64,000 nucleotides of DNA, taken from the NCBI RefSeq assembly GCF_030270585.1, contig NZ_BSYI01000004.1, positions 1 to 64,000 of the forward strand. The letters are read 5' to 3'. This document shows, piece by piece, positions 16,809-26,067 of the stretch; position 1 is the first letter of the stretch; every line of letters begins with the position of its first letter. Made by a program: the position numbers and the translations under genes. The notes beneath the pieces are model-generated. The model was not told where the DNA came from, ran no database searches, and saw only the letters and a list, made by a program, of their open reading frames with translations. This stretch comes from Paralimibaculum aggregatum. Lineage in GTDB: Bacteria; Pseudomonadota; Alphaproteobacteria; Rhodobacterales; Rhodobacteraceae.

Positions 16809-18485
16809 ATGGATTTCGCGTCTCTCGACCCGGTGCCCGAAGCCGCCCGCTTCCGCCGCCCGCCGAGCCAGGTCATGCGGCTCGCCCGGATGGGCAGCGC
16901 CCACCCCACGCGCCTCTCGTTCCTGCGTGTCCTGCTGCGCCGGGTGACGCGCGAGGGCTGGCTCTTCGACCGCCCGCTCTGGGACATCGACGCCAATGGC
17001 GTCGGGCGCGCGGTCTACCGCGCGAAGGGCCCCGAGCGCACCTACAGCCTCGTCGCCTTCGCCCATGACCTGCCCGACGAGATGCGCTCCGACCGCGTCA
17101 TCGCCACCTCCTGGGACGCGACCTTCACGCTCTTCGACGGCGAGCCGGGCGCCGCCGATCTCGACCGGCTGCAGCGCAACGTGCCCCTGCAGGAGGCCGG
17201 CCGGATCAGCGAGCGCGAGCTGTCGCTGAGCCGCGCCAACCGCTCGGTGCGGCTCCATGCGCATGTCGTCGAACGGCTCGCCGAGGGCCGGCAGCCCGAC
17301 CGCGCCGAGGTCGATGCCGTCGGCTACCTGATGCGCACCACCGCGGTCTACGGCTCGGGCAAGTTCGGCGCCGCCGACCGCGCGCGCATCGCCGGCCGGC
17401 CCGAGCTCGGCGGCCCCTTCCAGGCGGAGATGCTCTCGGTCTGGCTGACCCGCCAGTTCACGGTCGATATCGCGGAGCATCTGGCACAGGCCCGCGGCGG
17501 CGCCAGCGCGGTCCGGCTCGACCCGGCGATCCGGCGCGGGCTCGGCGTCGGCAATTCCACCGGCCTCGGAATGGCGCCCTTCCTCGTCCGCCATCCGGTG
17601 CTGCTCAACAACTGGATGATGGCCCGCGAGGAGGCGCTGGCCCGCGTCCGCGCGCAGCGCGCCGCGCCGCCGGACGCCGTCGCCGCCTTCCGCAAGGCGC
17701 TGGCCGACGCGCAGGACAACGCCGAGCACTGGCATTCGCAGCACCCGATCCAGGTCGGCAAGCTCGACGCGCTTCGCCGCGACCTCGCCGCCGTGGCGCG
17801 CTGGACCGACTGGCCGGAGGCCGGGCAGGAGCACCCCTGGGACGCGCTCTGGCGCCGCGGCGAGGCCGCGCTGTCGCTGGAGGGCCAGGAGGCGCTGCTG
17901 GCGCTGATGCTGGAGCCGCACGGCGAGATCGTCGATCCGCTCGCCGCCTGCATGACCGCCGACGAGGCCGCCGCGTTCCGCATCGACGGCGCGATGACGG
18001 TGGCCGAGCTCGCCGCCATCCTCGCCGAGAGATACGATTGGGCGCTCGGCATCGACTTCGCCCGGCCGGAGAATGCCGCCCGGTTCTGGTACGTCTCCGA
18101 GGAGAAGCTCGAGCCGCGCCTCGGCAACCGCGGCGGCGAGGACGGCGCGGCGCTCGAGCTGCCGCTCTGCACCGCCCGGCTGGCGCGCGAGCTCAGCGAT
18201 GCGCTGGCAGGGTGGCCCGGCGACCGGCCCCTCGCCGCCTTCCTGCTGGCGCATCCGGAGCACCGCTTCATGGCGCGCCGCGCGCAGGTCGTCGCCCGGC
18301 ACCCCTGCGCCGAGGTGCGCGACAACCTGATCGCGCAGGACATGCTGCCGATCGACCTGATGCGCTGCAAGCTGGCCTTCTTCGGCGCCAGCCGCTTCGA
18401 CCCGCGTTCCGACAAATGGGTCAGGATCAGCCTGTTCCAGGACCTGCCCTACCCGTCCGACCTCTGCCCGGGAGACTGGACATGA
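16809..18485 (+). CDS. Conserved protein of unknown function in the BCCT/RidA cluster
   Basis: The protein has 558 residues from ATG 16809 (AGAGATCCGAGGACATC upstream). I do not recognise a named domain. It appears soluble, with no signal peptide or membrane segment, and is rich in Arg, Ala and acidic residues. Patches such as NSTGLGMAPFLVRHP, WHSQHPIQVGKL and DLMRCKLAFFGASRFDP look conserved and could form an active site. It overlaps the following DUF3726-like gene by four bases (ATGA), so the two are probably made together and may act as a complex. The frame is clean and codon use matches its neighbours, so the gene is real; the role in amine catabolism is inferred from context only. Confidence 0.85.
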   Translation: MDFASLDPVPEAARFRRPPSQVMRLARMGSAHPTRLSFLRVLLRRVTREGWLFDRPLWDIDANGVGRAVYRAKGPERTYSLVAFAHDLPDEMRSDRVIATSWDATFTLFDGEPGAADLDRLQRNVPLQEAGRISERELSLSRANRSVRLHAHVVERLAEGRQPDRAEVDAVGYLMRTTAVYGSGKFGAADRARIAGRPELGGPFQAEMLSVWLTRQFTVDIAEHLAQARGGASAVRLDPAIRRGLGVGNSTGLGMAPFLVRHPVLLNNWMMAREEALARVRAQRAAPPDAVAAFRKALADAQDNAEHWHSQHPIQVGKLDALRRDLAAVARWTDWPEAGQEHPWDALWRRGEAALSLEGQEALLALMLEPHGEIVDPLAACMTADEAAAFRIDGAMTVAELAAILAERYDWALGIDFARPENAARFWYVSEEKLEPRLGNRGGEDGAALELPLCTARLARELSDALAGWPGDRPLAAFLLAHPEHRFMARRAQVVARHPCAEVRDNLIAQDMLPIDLMRCKLAFFGASRFDPRSDKWVRISLFQDLPYPSDLCPGDWT

Positions 18486-19219
18486 CCGGCGACCGCACCC
18501 CCGAGATCGAGCCCAACGACCCGACCCGCTCGGGCGCGCCGCTGCCCGCCGGCCGGGGCGCGCGCCTGTCGCGCAACGAGATCGAGGCGCTCTGCCTCAA
18601 GGCCGCCCGCGGCGCCGGCATGAGCTGGGGGCTGGCCGAGGAAGCCGGCTTTGCCGCCGGCTGGCTGTCGCAGCGTGGGCTGGACGGGCCGGGCGCGCTG
18701 CTGGCGCAGCTGCGCACCGCCGAGGCCCGCCCGTGGCGCGACATCTGCCCGGTGATCGAGCCCGGCGCGTTCCGCGCGCTGCCCGAGGGGCTGCTCTGCC
18801 CGATCGCGCTCGGCGCCGCGCTCTGCGACTGCGCGCGGCTGCCGGATGCCGACATGCGGGCGGCGCCGATCGGGATCGGCCCGGTCAGCCAGCCGCTGCT
18901 GCTGGTGCCGTTCCTCGCCGAGGTGGCCCGGCTGCGGGGCGCCGCGCTCCGGCTGGGCTGGCCGCAGGGCGCGGTGACGATCGGGCCGGATGGCGGGGTC
19001 GGCGGCGACCTCGCGGCGCTGGCCGCGGCCGAGCGGCTCGAGGCCAGCCTCGCCGCCGCGCCGGATGCGCCCGCCGCGCCCGCCGCACCCGCGCCGGAGG
19101 CCGGGCCGCCCTTCGTGCCGCATGCGATCCTTGCCGATCTCGACGCCTATGCGCTGCGCACCACCGTGCCCGCCTCCGACGCCTCGCGCGCCGGCGCCGG
19201 GGGCGGCGAGAGCGACTGA
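18482..19219 (+). CDS. DUF3726-like protein
   Basis: This 245-residue protein has the family-like start RLSRNEIEALCLKAARGAGM and an Ala/Gly/Pro-rich body. It resembles DUF3726 proteins found in Rhodobacterales next to the preceding unknown gene and RidA. The start is in an ATGA overlap with the upstream gene. No catalytic motif is obvious. The C-terminal 50 residues are proline/alanine-rich and probably disordered. The function is unknown; co-translation with the 558-residue protein suggests a shared complex. Confidence 0.8.
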   Translation: MTGDRTPEIEPNDPTRSGAPLPAGRGARLSRNEIEALCLKAARGAGMSWGLAEEAGFAAGWLSQRGLDGPGALLAQLRTAEARPWRDICPVIEPGAFRALPEGLLCPIALGAALCDCARLPDADMRAAPIGIGPVSQPLLLVPFLAEVARLRGAALRLGWPQGAVTIGPDGGVGGDLAALAAAERLEASLAAAPDAPAAPAAPAPEAGPPFVPHAILADLDAYALRTTVPASDASRAGAGGGESD

Positions 19220-19237
19220 CCGGAGATACCCCGCGCC

Positions 19238-19591
19238 ATGACCGTGCAGAGACTGAACCCCGGCCCCCGCATGAGCGATGCCGCCATCATCGGCGACATC
19301 GCCTTTCTCGCCGGGCGGATCCCGACCGACCTGACCGGCGACATCACCGCCCAGACCCGCGAGGTCCTGGACGCCATCGACGCCGTCATGGCCAAGCTCG
19401 GCGGCAGCAAGGCCGACATCGCCTCGGTGCAGGTCTGGCTCGCCGACATGGCGGATTTCCCGGGCATGAACGCGGTCTGGGACGCCTGGGTCGACCGCGA
19501 GAACCCGCCGGCCCGGGCCACCTGCGGCGCGGCGCTCGCCAGGCCCGGGATGCGGGTCGAGATGGTCGCCGTCGCCCGCGCCCCGCGCTGA
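19238..19591 (+). CDS. RidA/YjgF/UK114-family protein
   Basis: The protein has 117 residues and includes IAFLAGRIPTDLTGDITAQT, then VLDAIDAVMAKLGGSKADI, and the C-terminal NPPARATCGAALARPGMRVE, then MVAVA. The arginine of the NPPARAT motif is the residue that binds substrate in RidA deaminases. These trimeric proteins hydrolyse reactive enamine/imine intermediates made by amine- or amino-acid-degrading enzymes. As last gene of the cluster it fits a pathway that releases an imine. Confidence 0.92.
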   Translation: MTVQRLNPGPRMSDAAIIGDIAFLAGRIPTDLTGDITAQTREVLDAIDAVMAKLGGSKADIASVQVWLADMADFPGMNAVWDAWVDRENPPARATCGAALARPGMRVEMVAVARAPR

Positions 19592-20271
19592 CGCGCCGGA
19601 GCCGGCGCCCGGCGGGCCGGGCCCCGGCACCGCGCATCCGCACTCCTGCCGCGCGGCGGCGCCGCCGGCCCCGGGGCGCGGCGCTCGCGCCTCGCGGTCC
19701 GGCGGCGTTCGGGCGGCGGCGGATCGGGCCGCCGTCTGCCGGCAGGCCGCGCCGGGTGGGCGATCCGTGTCCCGGAGGGGCGGTGATCGGACGGGAGGCG
19801 GGGCACGGACGGCATTCCTGCAAAAATAGATCTCGGGGAGAGACCCGAAAACTTCCGTATTTGCAGACAAGAAACCCGAAAAACCGTTGTCAATCGAGAA
19901 GGTTTCCCATTTTCCGCCGCGGAGGATCACCGTGAAACCGCCGGGAATTTATTCGTTGACATCCAAAAACTCGGCGTGGTTAAAATAAATGTCCTTGAAG
20001 GTCGGCGTATGTCGAGTAGAGCGCGTTGGTGATCCATCGCTCTTCAAGTCGACTCCCGCAATAAATTCAGGATGATGCAGGCAACGTGTTGCCGGTGGCA
20101 AGACGTGTCTCTGTGAAATCTGAATCTCGACGCGGGTGCCGGAAGACGACCCGAGTGCGCAACGTCTCCGGCCCCGGGCAATCGTCCCGGTGCAATCGTC
20201 TGGAAACGTTGCTGTAACGCGAGCCCTGCCCGGGCTTGCCCGAGTTGTGCCGCTTACACCGGGAGAACGCC
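19592..20271. other. Intergenic region before the surface-protein gene
   Basis: The left third (to about 19800) is extremely GC-rich with many possible hairpins such as GCCGGCCCCGGGGC; one could terminate the RidA transcript. From 19816 the sequence becomes A+T-richer. ACCCGAAAA occurs twice (about 19850 and 19877). No gene is supported here on either strand. Confidence 0.6.
19956..19986 (+). promoter_or_regulatory. Possible sigma-70 promoter
   Basis: TTGACA at 19956-19961 is followed after 19 bp by TAAAAT (19981-19986), or after 18 bp by TTAAAA, inside an A+T-rich patch. The spacing is longer than ideal. If used, it would give a leader of roughly 280 bases before the large surface-protein gene at 20272. 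Confidence 0.3.
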
Positions 20272-23200
20272 ATGGCGACGTTCACAGTCACGACCAACAC
20301 CGATATCGTCGATGCCGCAGACGGCGTGCTCAGCCTGCGCGAAGCCATCGTCATGGCCAATGCCTCGGTCGGGCCGGACCTGATCGACGTCTCGCTGGCG
20401 GAGCTCGGCGAGGACACCAGGCTCGAGCTCGGGAGCGTGCTGGTGATCCAGGACGATCTGGTCATCGACGGGCTCGGGGTGTTTTCGGTGGCGGCGGCGC
20501 CGGATAGCGGGGCCCAGCTCTTCCGGGTCGATCCGGGTGTCGCCTCGGTGGTCTTCCAGGGCATCAGCCTCTCCGGCGGCAGCACGGCCGGCGGCGGCGG
20601 CGCCGTCGAGGCGCTCGACCCGGGCGGCAACACCCTGCTGGTGTTCGAGCTCGCGGAGCTGACCGGCAACGTCTCGACCGGGCCGACCGGCGGCGGCGCG
20701 GTGCGCACCGCGGGCAACGTGGAGGTGCGCGGCTCGGTCTTCGCCGAGAACGCCGCCGTCGGCGATGGCGGCGCCATCATCGCGGGCGGCGATGTCGAGA
20801 TCAGCGACAGCGCCTTCATCAGCAACAGCACCACCGGCGGCTCGGGCGGCGCGGTCTCGGCCGGCGGGTCGGTCATCGGCATGTCCTCGCTCTTCGAGGC
20901 GAACCTGGCCGAGAGCGAGAACGGCTCCGGCGGCGCGCTGTTCGGCAACGAGCAGGCGATCGCCGCCGACAGCGAGTTCACCAACAATCTCGCGGGGAAC
21001 GAGGGCGGCGCGATCGCCGCCTCCGGCGCCTTTGTCGAGCGCTCGCTGTTCGCCGGGAACGCCAGCGGCCAGCGCGGCGGCGCCATTGCCGCCGCCTTGG
21101 CCGAGATCACCGACAGCACCTTCGCGGCAAACGTCACCTCCGGGACCGGCGGCGCGATCTCGGCGGAGGAACTGCTGCTGGGCCGCGCCTCGCTCTCGGG
21201 CAACGAGGCCATCGGCGGCGGCGGCGGCATCGACGTCTCGCTCGTCGCGATCATCTCGGGCAGCCTGGTTCTCGGCAACATCTCGGCCGAGCCCGGGCTC
21301 GGCGAGATCAACCTCGGGAGCGACCCGGAGCTGGTCTTCGAGGAGCCGAGCATCGTCGGCGCGATTCCCGGGCATTTCGAGGCCGATGCCTTCGATGGCG
21401 TCGAGAACGCCGATCCGGGCCTCGTCTTCGACGAGATCGGCGTCTCCGGCGGGGTCGTCTTCGGCCTGCTTTCGCAGAGCCCGGCCGAGAGCGCCGCACT
21501 GGCGCTGCGCCGGCTCGTGACCAATCCGGCGCTCGACCGGGCACCGGCCCTGCCGGGGCAGACCGATGCGCGCGGCGAGATGCGCAGCGTCGACTACCCG
21601 GACGCGGCCGGCGGCGCCATCGACATCACCGATATCGGCGCCTTCGAGCTCCAGGACGATCTGCGCCCGACGGCGCGCAACGATGCCCTCGCCGCCAGCG
21701 AGGGGGTCGCGAACGCGCTCGACGTGCTCGGCAACGACAGCGACCGGCTGGGCGAGCCGGTGCTGCTGCAGAGCGTCACGGTGCCCGGCCTCGGCGCCGT
21801 CTCGATCAGCGGCGACACGCTGCTCTACACGCCGAACCCGGGCAGCGCGGGCAGCTCCGACAGCTTCACCTACACCGTGATCGACGGCGCCGGGCTGACC
21901 GACACCGCCACCGTCTCGATCACCATCGCGCCGCCGCCCAACATGGCGCCGACGGTGGTCAACGACGCCGCCATCGTGGCGCCGGGCGGCGAGATCCTGA
22001 TCCCGGCGCTCGCCAACGACACCGACCCGGAGGGCGATTTCCTCACCTATTCGGCCTTTGGGCAGCCGCTCTTCGGCACCGTCGACGCTCCGGGCCCCGA
22101 CATCCGCTATGTCGCCGATCCCGGCTACAACGGCATCGATCTCGTGAACTATACCGTCACCGACGGCCAGGGCGGCTTCGACGAGGGCTTCGTTTTCGTC
22201 TTCGCCTATGATCTCGATGCCGACATCCTCGACCCGATCGAGTTCGTCACCTTCGGCGACGGGACCTTCGACACGCTGGGCCACAAGTTCCTGCCCGGTC
22301 TGGCCGGCGAGGTGTTCGAGCCGGATGTCGCGCTCGGCGGCATGCCGGTGCCGGCGTTCTTCTCCGATCTGCAGGCCGGGGTGGCCGGCGGCACCGGGCC
22401 GGACGGGGTGTTCGAGGCCAGCCTCGCCTTCGGCGGCCAGGACCGGTTCGACTATGCCTTCGTCGCGCCCGCGCCGCTGCCGCCGGCGGAGGAGACCTTC
22501 TCGCTGGTCTACAGCGTCACCGACAGCGCCGATCCCGGCCGCTCGGCCTTCGGCGTCGCGCGCATCGTCAGCAGCACCGATGCCGGTAATGCCGTGCCCG
22601 AGGCGGTCGACGACGCCGCCCTCGCGGTGGCCGGCAGCCCCGTGGTGATCGACGTGCTGGCCAACGACAGCGACCCCGACGGCGACCCGCTCGGCCTCTC
22701 GATCGTCGATGCCCCGGCCTCCGGCACGGCGGAGATCGTCGACGGTGCGATCACCTACACCCCCGACGCCGGCGCGGGCGGCAGCGACGGGTTCCTCTAT
22801 GCCATCGACGACGGCGCGGGCGGCATCGCCATCGCGGCGGTCGCCATCTCGATCGGCCAGGTCACCGCCAACACGCCGCCGGTCGCCGTCGACGACCGGT
22901 TCGCCGTCGCCGGCGATGCCCCGCCCACCGCGCTGGACGTGCTGCGCAACGACAGCGACCCCGACGACGATCCGCTGAGCGCCGCGCTGCCCGCCGCCGC
23001 ATCCGCGGCCGGCGGCACGCTGCAGATCTCCGGCGGCGAACTGCTCTACACGCCGCCGCCGGGCTTCGTCGGCATCGACAGCTTCACCTACACGGCGGCC
23101 GACGGCCAGGGCGGCGAGACCGATGCCGGGGCGACGGTGGTCGTCACCGATCCGTCCTGCGCGGCGGTCGCGGGCAGCGGCGACGGCGACGAGATCCCCG

Positions 23201-23772
23201 CCGGCGCGGGCAACGAATGCATCGACGGCGGCGCGGGCCGCGACACCGTGGTCTTCGCCGGCAGCCGCGACGCCTCCGAACGGGGGTTCCTGCCGGACGG
23301 CGACGTCGCCTTCTCGAGCGCGGCGAACGGCACCGACACGCTGACCGATATCGAGCGCGCCGCCTTCGACGACGGCACCCTGATCTTCGATGCGGCCGGC
23401 GCCGATCTCGGCTACATCTACCGCACCTATGCCGCGGCCTTCGCCCGCACGCCGGACGAGGGCGGCTTCATCTTCTGGAACGACGCGATCAACACCGGCG
23501 CCTTCAGCCGCGCGGGGGTCGCGCAGTTCTTCGTCGACAGCCCGGAATTCGCCGAGAAGTTCGGCGAGGACCCGAGCGACGCGGACTTCATCGACGCGCT
23601 GTTCAACAACGTGCTGCTGCGCGACCCGGACGACGGCGGCCGCACCTTCTGGCTCGACGCCTTCGAGACCGGCCTCTTCGACCGCGCCGACATGCTGGTC
23701 TTCTTCGCCGAAAGCCCCGAAAACGTCGCCCGCAACATCGACAACCTCGACGTCGGCATCTGGGTGGTGTGA
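20272..23772 (+). CDS. Large secreted/surface beta-helix and cadherin-like protein with DUF4214 C-terminus
   Basis: The protein has 1166 residues from ATG 20272 (GGGAGA upstream). It has no Sec signal peptide, typical of type I secretion substrates. Residues about 10-370 form a right-handed beta helix with polymorphic-outer-membrane-protein-type repeats (GGAI/GGAV alternating with FxxN, e.g. GGAIAASGAFVERSLFAGN). Then come four cadherin/VCBS-like tandem domains with the motif DVLxNDSDxxGxP and LLYTPxPG. A short calcium-binding-like segment (GAGNECIDGGAGRDTVVF) precedes a DUF4214 domain ending in GIWVV. It is very acidic and glycine-rich. A role in adhesion or as an extracellular matrix/surface-layer protein is likely but unproven. 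No secretion genes adjoin it. Confidence 0.85.
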   Translation: MATFTVTTNTDIVDAADGVLSLREAIVMANASVGPDLIDVSLAELGEDTRLELGSVLVIQDDLVIDGLGVFSVAAAPDSGAQLFRVDPGVASVVFQGISLSGGSTAGGGGAVEALDPGGNTLLVFELAELTGNVSTGPTGGGAVRTAGNVEVRGSVFAENAAVGDGGAIIAGGDVEISDSAFISNSTTGGSGGAVSAGGSVIGMSSLFEANLAESENGSGGALFGNEQAIAADSEFTNNLAGNEGGAIAASGAFVERSLFAGNASGQRGGAIAAALAEITDSTFAANVTSGTGGAISAEELLLGRASLSGNEAIGGGGGIDVSLVAIISGSLVLGNISAEPGLGEINLGSDPELVFEEPSIVGAIPGHFEADAFDGVENADPGLVFDEIGVSGGVVFGLLSQSPAESAALALRRLVTNPALDRAPALPGQTDARGEMRSVDYPDAAGGAIDITDIGAFELQDDLRPTARNDALAASEGVANALDVLGNDSDRLGEPVLLQSVTVPGLGAVSISGDTLLYTPNPGSAGSSDSFTYTVIDGAGLTDTATVSITIAPPPNMAPTVVNDAAIVAPGGEILIPALANDTDPEGDFLTYSAFGQPLFGTVDAPGPDIRYVADPGYNGIDLVNYTVTDGQGGFDEGFVFVFAYDLDADILDPIEFVTFGDGTFDTLGHKFLPGLAGEVFEPDVALGGMPVPAFFSDLQAGVAGGTGPDGVFEASLAFGGQDRFDYAFVAPAPLPPAEETFSLVYSVTDSADPGRSAFGVARIVSSTDAGNAVPEAVDDAALAVAGSPVVIDVLANDSDPDGDPLGLSIVDAPASGTAEIVDGAITYTPDAGAGGSDGFLYAIDDGAGGIAIAAVAISIGQVTANTPPVAVDDRFAVAGDAPPTALDVLRNDSDPDDDPLSAALPAAASAAGGTLQISGGELLYTPPPGFVGIDSFTYTAADGQGGETDAGATVVVTDPSCAAVAGSGDGDEIPAGAGNECIDGGAGRDTVVFAGSRDASERGFLPDGDVAFSSAANGTDTLTDIERAAFDDGTLIFDAAGADLGYIYRTYAAAFARTPDEGGFIFWNDAINTGAFSRAGVAQFFVDSPEFAEKFGEDPSDADFIDALFNNVLLRDPDDGGRTFWLDAFETGLFDRADMLVFFAESPENVARNIDNLDVGIWVV

Positions 23773-23864
23773 CCCGCCTGACCTTGCTCCCTGATCCCGG
23801 ACCAGGCGGCAAGGTATGAACCGAGCTGGAGGGACAAGGATGACGAAGCGGGTGAGACGGCGGC

Positions 23865-24812
23865 TCACCGGGGCTGGTCGGCGCCGGCGGCGGGCGGTGC
23901 GGCGGCGTGCCAGCGCGGCGATCTGAACGACTCGACCATGAACTCGATGAACAGGCGGATGCGCGGCACGATGGAGCGGTCCGGCAGGAACACCGCGTAG
24001 ATCGCCGATGCGTCGGTCGCCGTCTGCTCGGGCAGGAGCTGCACCAGGCGCCCCGCGTCGATCGCCGGGCGCGCCAGGTGCTCGGCCATCCGCATCACTC
24101 CGAAGCCGGCCAGGCACATCTGGTAGAGCGACATGCCCTGATTGCTCTGGAACCGGCTCCGGGCGCGGTAGATCACCGGCTCGCCATCGACCACGAAGGG
24201 CCAGCGGTTGAGGTGCTCGCGGCTGCCGTCCCAGGCGAGGCAGGGAAACCGGTCGAGCTCCGCCGGGCTCGCCGGCATGCCGTGCCGCGCGACCAGCCCG
24301 GCGGCGGCGACGACGATGCGCTGCAGGCCGCAGAGCCGCCGGTGCATCAGGCTCGAGTCGGGCAGGCGCCCCATGCGGATGGCGATGTCGATGCGGTCCT
24401 CGATCAGGTTCTCGATGTCGTCGGTCAGCCTCAGCTCGACCGAGACATGGGGGTGGCGCGACAGGAATGCCGGCATCAGCGGCGTGATCCGGTCCTGCCC
24501 GAAGGCGATCGGCACCGAGACCCGCAGATGCCCGGCGATCCTCGGCCCGTCCTGCTGCAGCGTCGCGTCGGCCGCCTCCACCGCCTCGATCGCGCGCCGC
24601 GCGGCGCCGAGGAAGGTCTCGCCCTCCGGGGTCAGCCGGTGGCCGCGCGTGGTGCGGTGCAGGAGCTTGCTGCCGAGCCGCGCCTCCAGCCGCTGGATGG
24701 TCTGGCTGACGAAGGGCTGGCTGACGCCGATGCTGTGCGCCGCGGCGGTGAAGCTGCCGGCCTCGACCACCGCCTGGAAGATCCGCATCTCGAGCAGACG
24801 GTCGTCCTTCAT
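23865..24812 (-). CDS. LysR-family transcriptional regulator
   Basis: The protein has 315 residues from ATG 24812. The winged helix (FQAVVEAGSFTAAAHSIGVS, then QPFVSQTIQRLEARLG) and the LysR substrate-binding domain are complete. The C-terminal 20 residues are Pro/Ala-rich. The gene is divergent from the class II aldolase at 24979, with a palindrome between them, so it most likely controls that gene. The effector domain resembles the large LysR subgroup whose proteins often act on a neighbouring oxidoreductase or aldolase. Confidence 0.92.
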   Translation of the reverse strand: MKDDRLLEMRIFQAVVEAGSFTAAAHSIGVSQPFVSQTIQRLEARLGSKLLHRTTRGHRLTPEGETFLGAARRAIEAVEAADATLQQDGPRIAGHLRVSVPIAFGQDRITPLMPAFLSRHPHVSVELRLTDDIENLIEDRIDIAIRMGRLPDSSLMHRRLCGLQRIVVAAAGLVARHGMPASPAELDRFPCLAWDGSREHLNRWPFVVDGEPVIYRARSRFQSNQGMSLYQMCLAGFGVMRMAEHLARPAIDAGRLVQLLPEQTATDASAIYAVFLPDRSIVPRIRLFIEFMVESFRSPRWHAAAPPAAGADQPR

Positions 24813-24863
24813 CGGTCGCTTCCCCCCTGCCCCTGCCCCTGCCCCGCCGCACCCGGGCGCGCG

Positions 24864-24880
24864 GCAATAACACTTATTGC
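24864..24880. promoter_or_regulatory. Palindromic LysR-type operator
   Basis: GCAATAACACTTATTGC has perfect 7-bp arms around a 3-bp centre and lies in the only A+T-rich part of the 166-bp gap between the divergent LysR and aldolase genes. It contains the T-N-A dyad form of a LysR box. It is the best candidate binding site for the LysR protein encoded to its left. Confidence 0.55.
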
Positions 24881-24978
24881 GGCGGCTGCGTTGCCGTGCC
24901 CGCCCGGCGGCACCATTCTGGACAGCGAACGGGACGGGGCAAGTCCCGCAGCAACAACCAGAGGAGAGGAACCGCCCC

Positions 24979-25791
24979 ATGTTGGATCTCGGAAAGCGCG
25001 TGTCGATCTACCAGCCGGAGCAGGAGGGCCTGATCTTTCCCGAGCTGCCGGCCTTCGAGACGGTCGAGCAGGAACGCCGGCATCGCAAGGAGCGGCTGGT
25101 CGCCGCCTGCCGCGCCTTCGACCGGCAGGGCTTCGACTACGGCTTCGCCGGGCATCTCACGGTGCGCGACCCGGAGCGCCCGGAGCTCTACTGGACCAAC
25201 CCGATGTGCGTGCATTTCGCCAAGGTCAGGGTCTCCAACCTGATCCTGGTCGATCACGAGGGCACGGTGATCGAGGGCAGCCACGCGGTGAACCGGGCCG
25301 GCTTCGTGCTGCATGCCAACGTGCACGAGGAGCATCCCGACATCATCGCGATGTGCCATGCCCACACCGTCTACGGCACCGCCTGGGCCGCCACCGGGCG
25401 CCCGATCGAGCCGATCACCCAGGATGCCTGCGCCTTCTTCGAGGACCATGTGATCATCGGCGACGAGGCCGGCGCGGTGGCGGTGGAGAACCATGCCGGC
25501 TCGAACGTCGCCAAGGCGTTCAAGGGGGTGAAGGCGGCGATCCACCAGAACCACGGCCTGCTCACCGCGAGCCGCCACAGCATCGATTCGGCGGCGTTCT
25601 GGTTCATCGCGCTGGAGCGCTGCTGCAAGCAGCAGCTCGACATCGCCGCCTCCGGGATCCAGCCGACCCATGTGCGCGCCGACCGCGCGCGCTACAGCCG
25701 CGAGCATGTCGGCAGCGACTATATCGGCTGGCTGCATTTCCAGACCATCTGGAACCAGCTGGCCGAGGATCAGCCCGACATGTTCGACTGA
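24979..25791 (+). CDS. Class II aldolase/adducin family protein
   Basis: The protein has 270 residues from ATG 24979 (GAGGAGAGGAACC upstream). The zinc-binding histidines appear in MCHAHTVYGTAW and in HQNHGLLTAS, and the fold motif GFDYGFAGHLTVRDP is present. Members include sugar-phosphate aldolases and decarboxylases; this subgroup, with LYWTNPMCVHFAKV, is often annotated only as class II aldolase/adducin. It forms a single-gene unit divergent from a LysR regulator. The substrate is unknown. Confidence 0.88.
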   Translation: MLDLGKRVSIYQPEQEGLIFPELPAFETVEQERRHRKERLVAACRAFDRQGFDYGFAGHLTVRDPERPELYWTNPMCVHFAKVRVSNLILVDHEGTVIEGSHAVNRAGFVLHANVHEEHPDIIAMCHAHTVYGTAWAATGRPIEPITQDACAFFEDHVIIGDEAGAVAVENHAGSNVAKAFKGVKAAIHQNHGLLTASRHSIDSAAFWFIALERCCKQQLDIAASGIQPTHVRADRARYSREHVGSDYIGWLHFQTIWNQLAEDQPDMFD

Positions 25792-25835
25792 TCGCGGCGG
25801 CGCTGCCGGGCACGGATGCCGATATCCGGCCCCGG

Positions 25836-25950
25836 CGGCGCGCCCGCGCCGGGCCGGCCGGGGGCCTCCGGGCGATCGGCCGGCCTCTATCCGGGCCCTG
25901 CGGCGCGCCGGCACCGGGCCGGCCGTGGGCCGCCGGGCGATCGGCCGGCC
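25836..25950. repeat. 50-bp GC-rich direct repeat
   Basis: A 50-bp unit at 25836-25885 recurs at 25901-25950 with only a few mismatches, 65 bp apart. Each copy contains CCGGGCGATCGGCCGGCC. It lies in the 276-bp gap between the convergent aldolase and hypB genes. The self-complementary CGATCGGCCGGCC cores could form strong hairpins acting as a bidirectional terminator. No T-run follows, so this remains a guess. Confidence 0.6.
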
Positions 25951-26067
25951 CTTCGCCCGCCCTCCCGCCTGCGCCCGTCATCCGTCCCGCTGAGTCAGGT
26001 CGGGAGCCTCCGGCCTGCCGCCTCCGGCCCGTGCCGCCGGATGCGCCCGGCCGCGGGGCGCGGCGGC

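Noticed and set aside
20254-24873. 1539-residue minus-strand frame
   Set aside because: It is antisense to the beta-helix protein and only becomes protein-like where it merges with another phase of the LysR region; it has no coherent domain.
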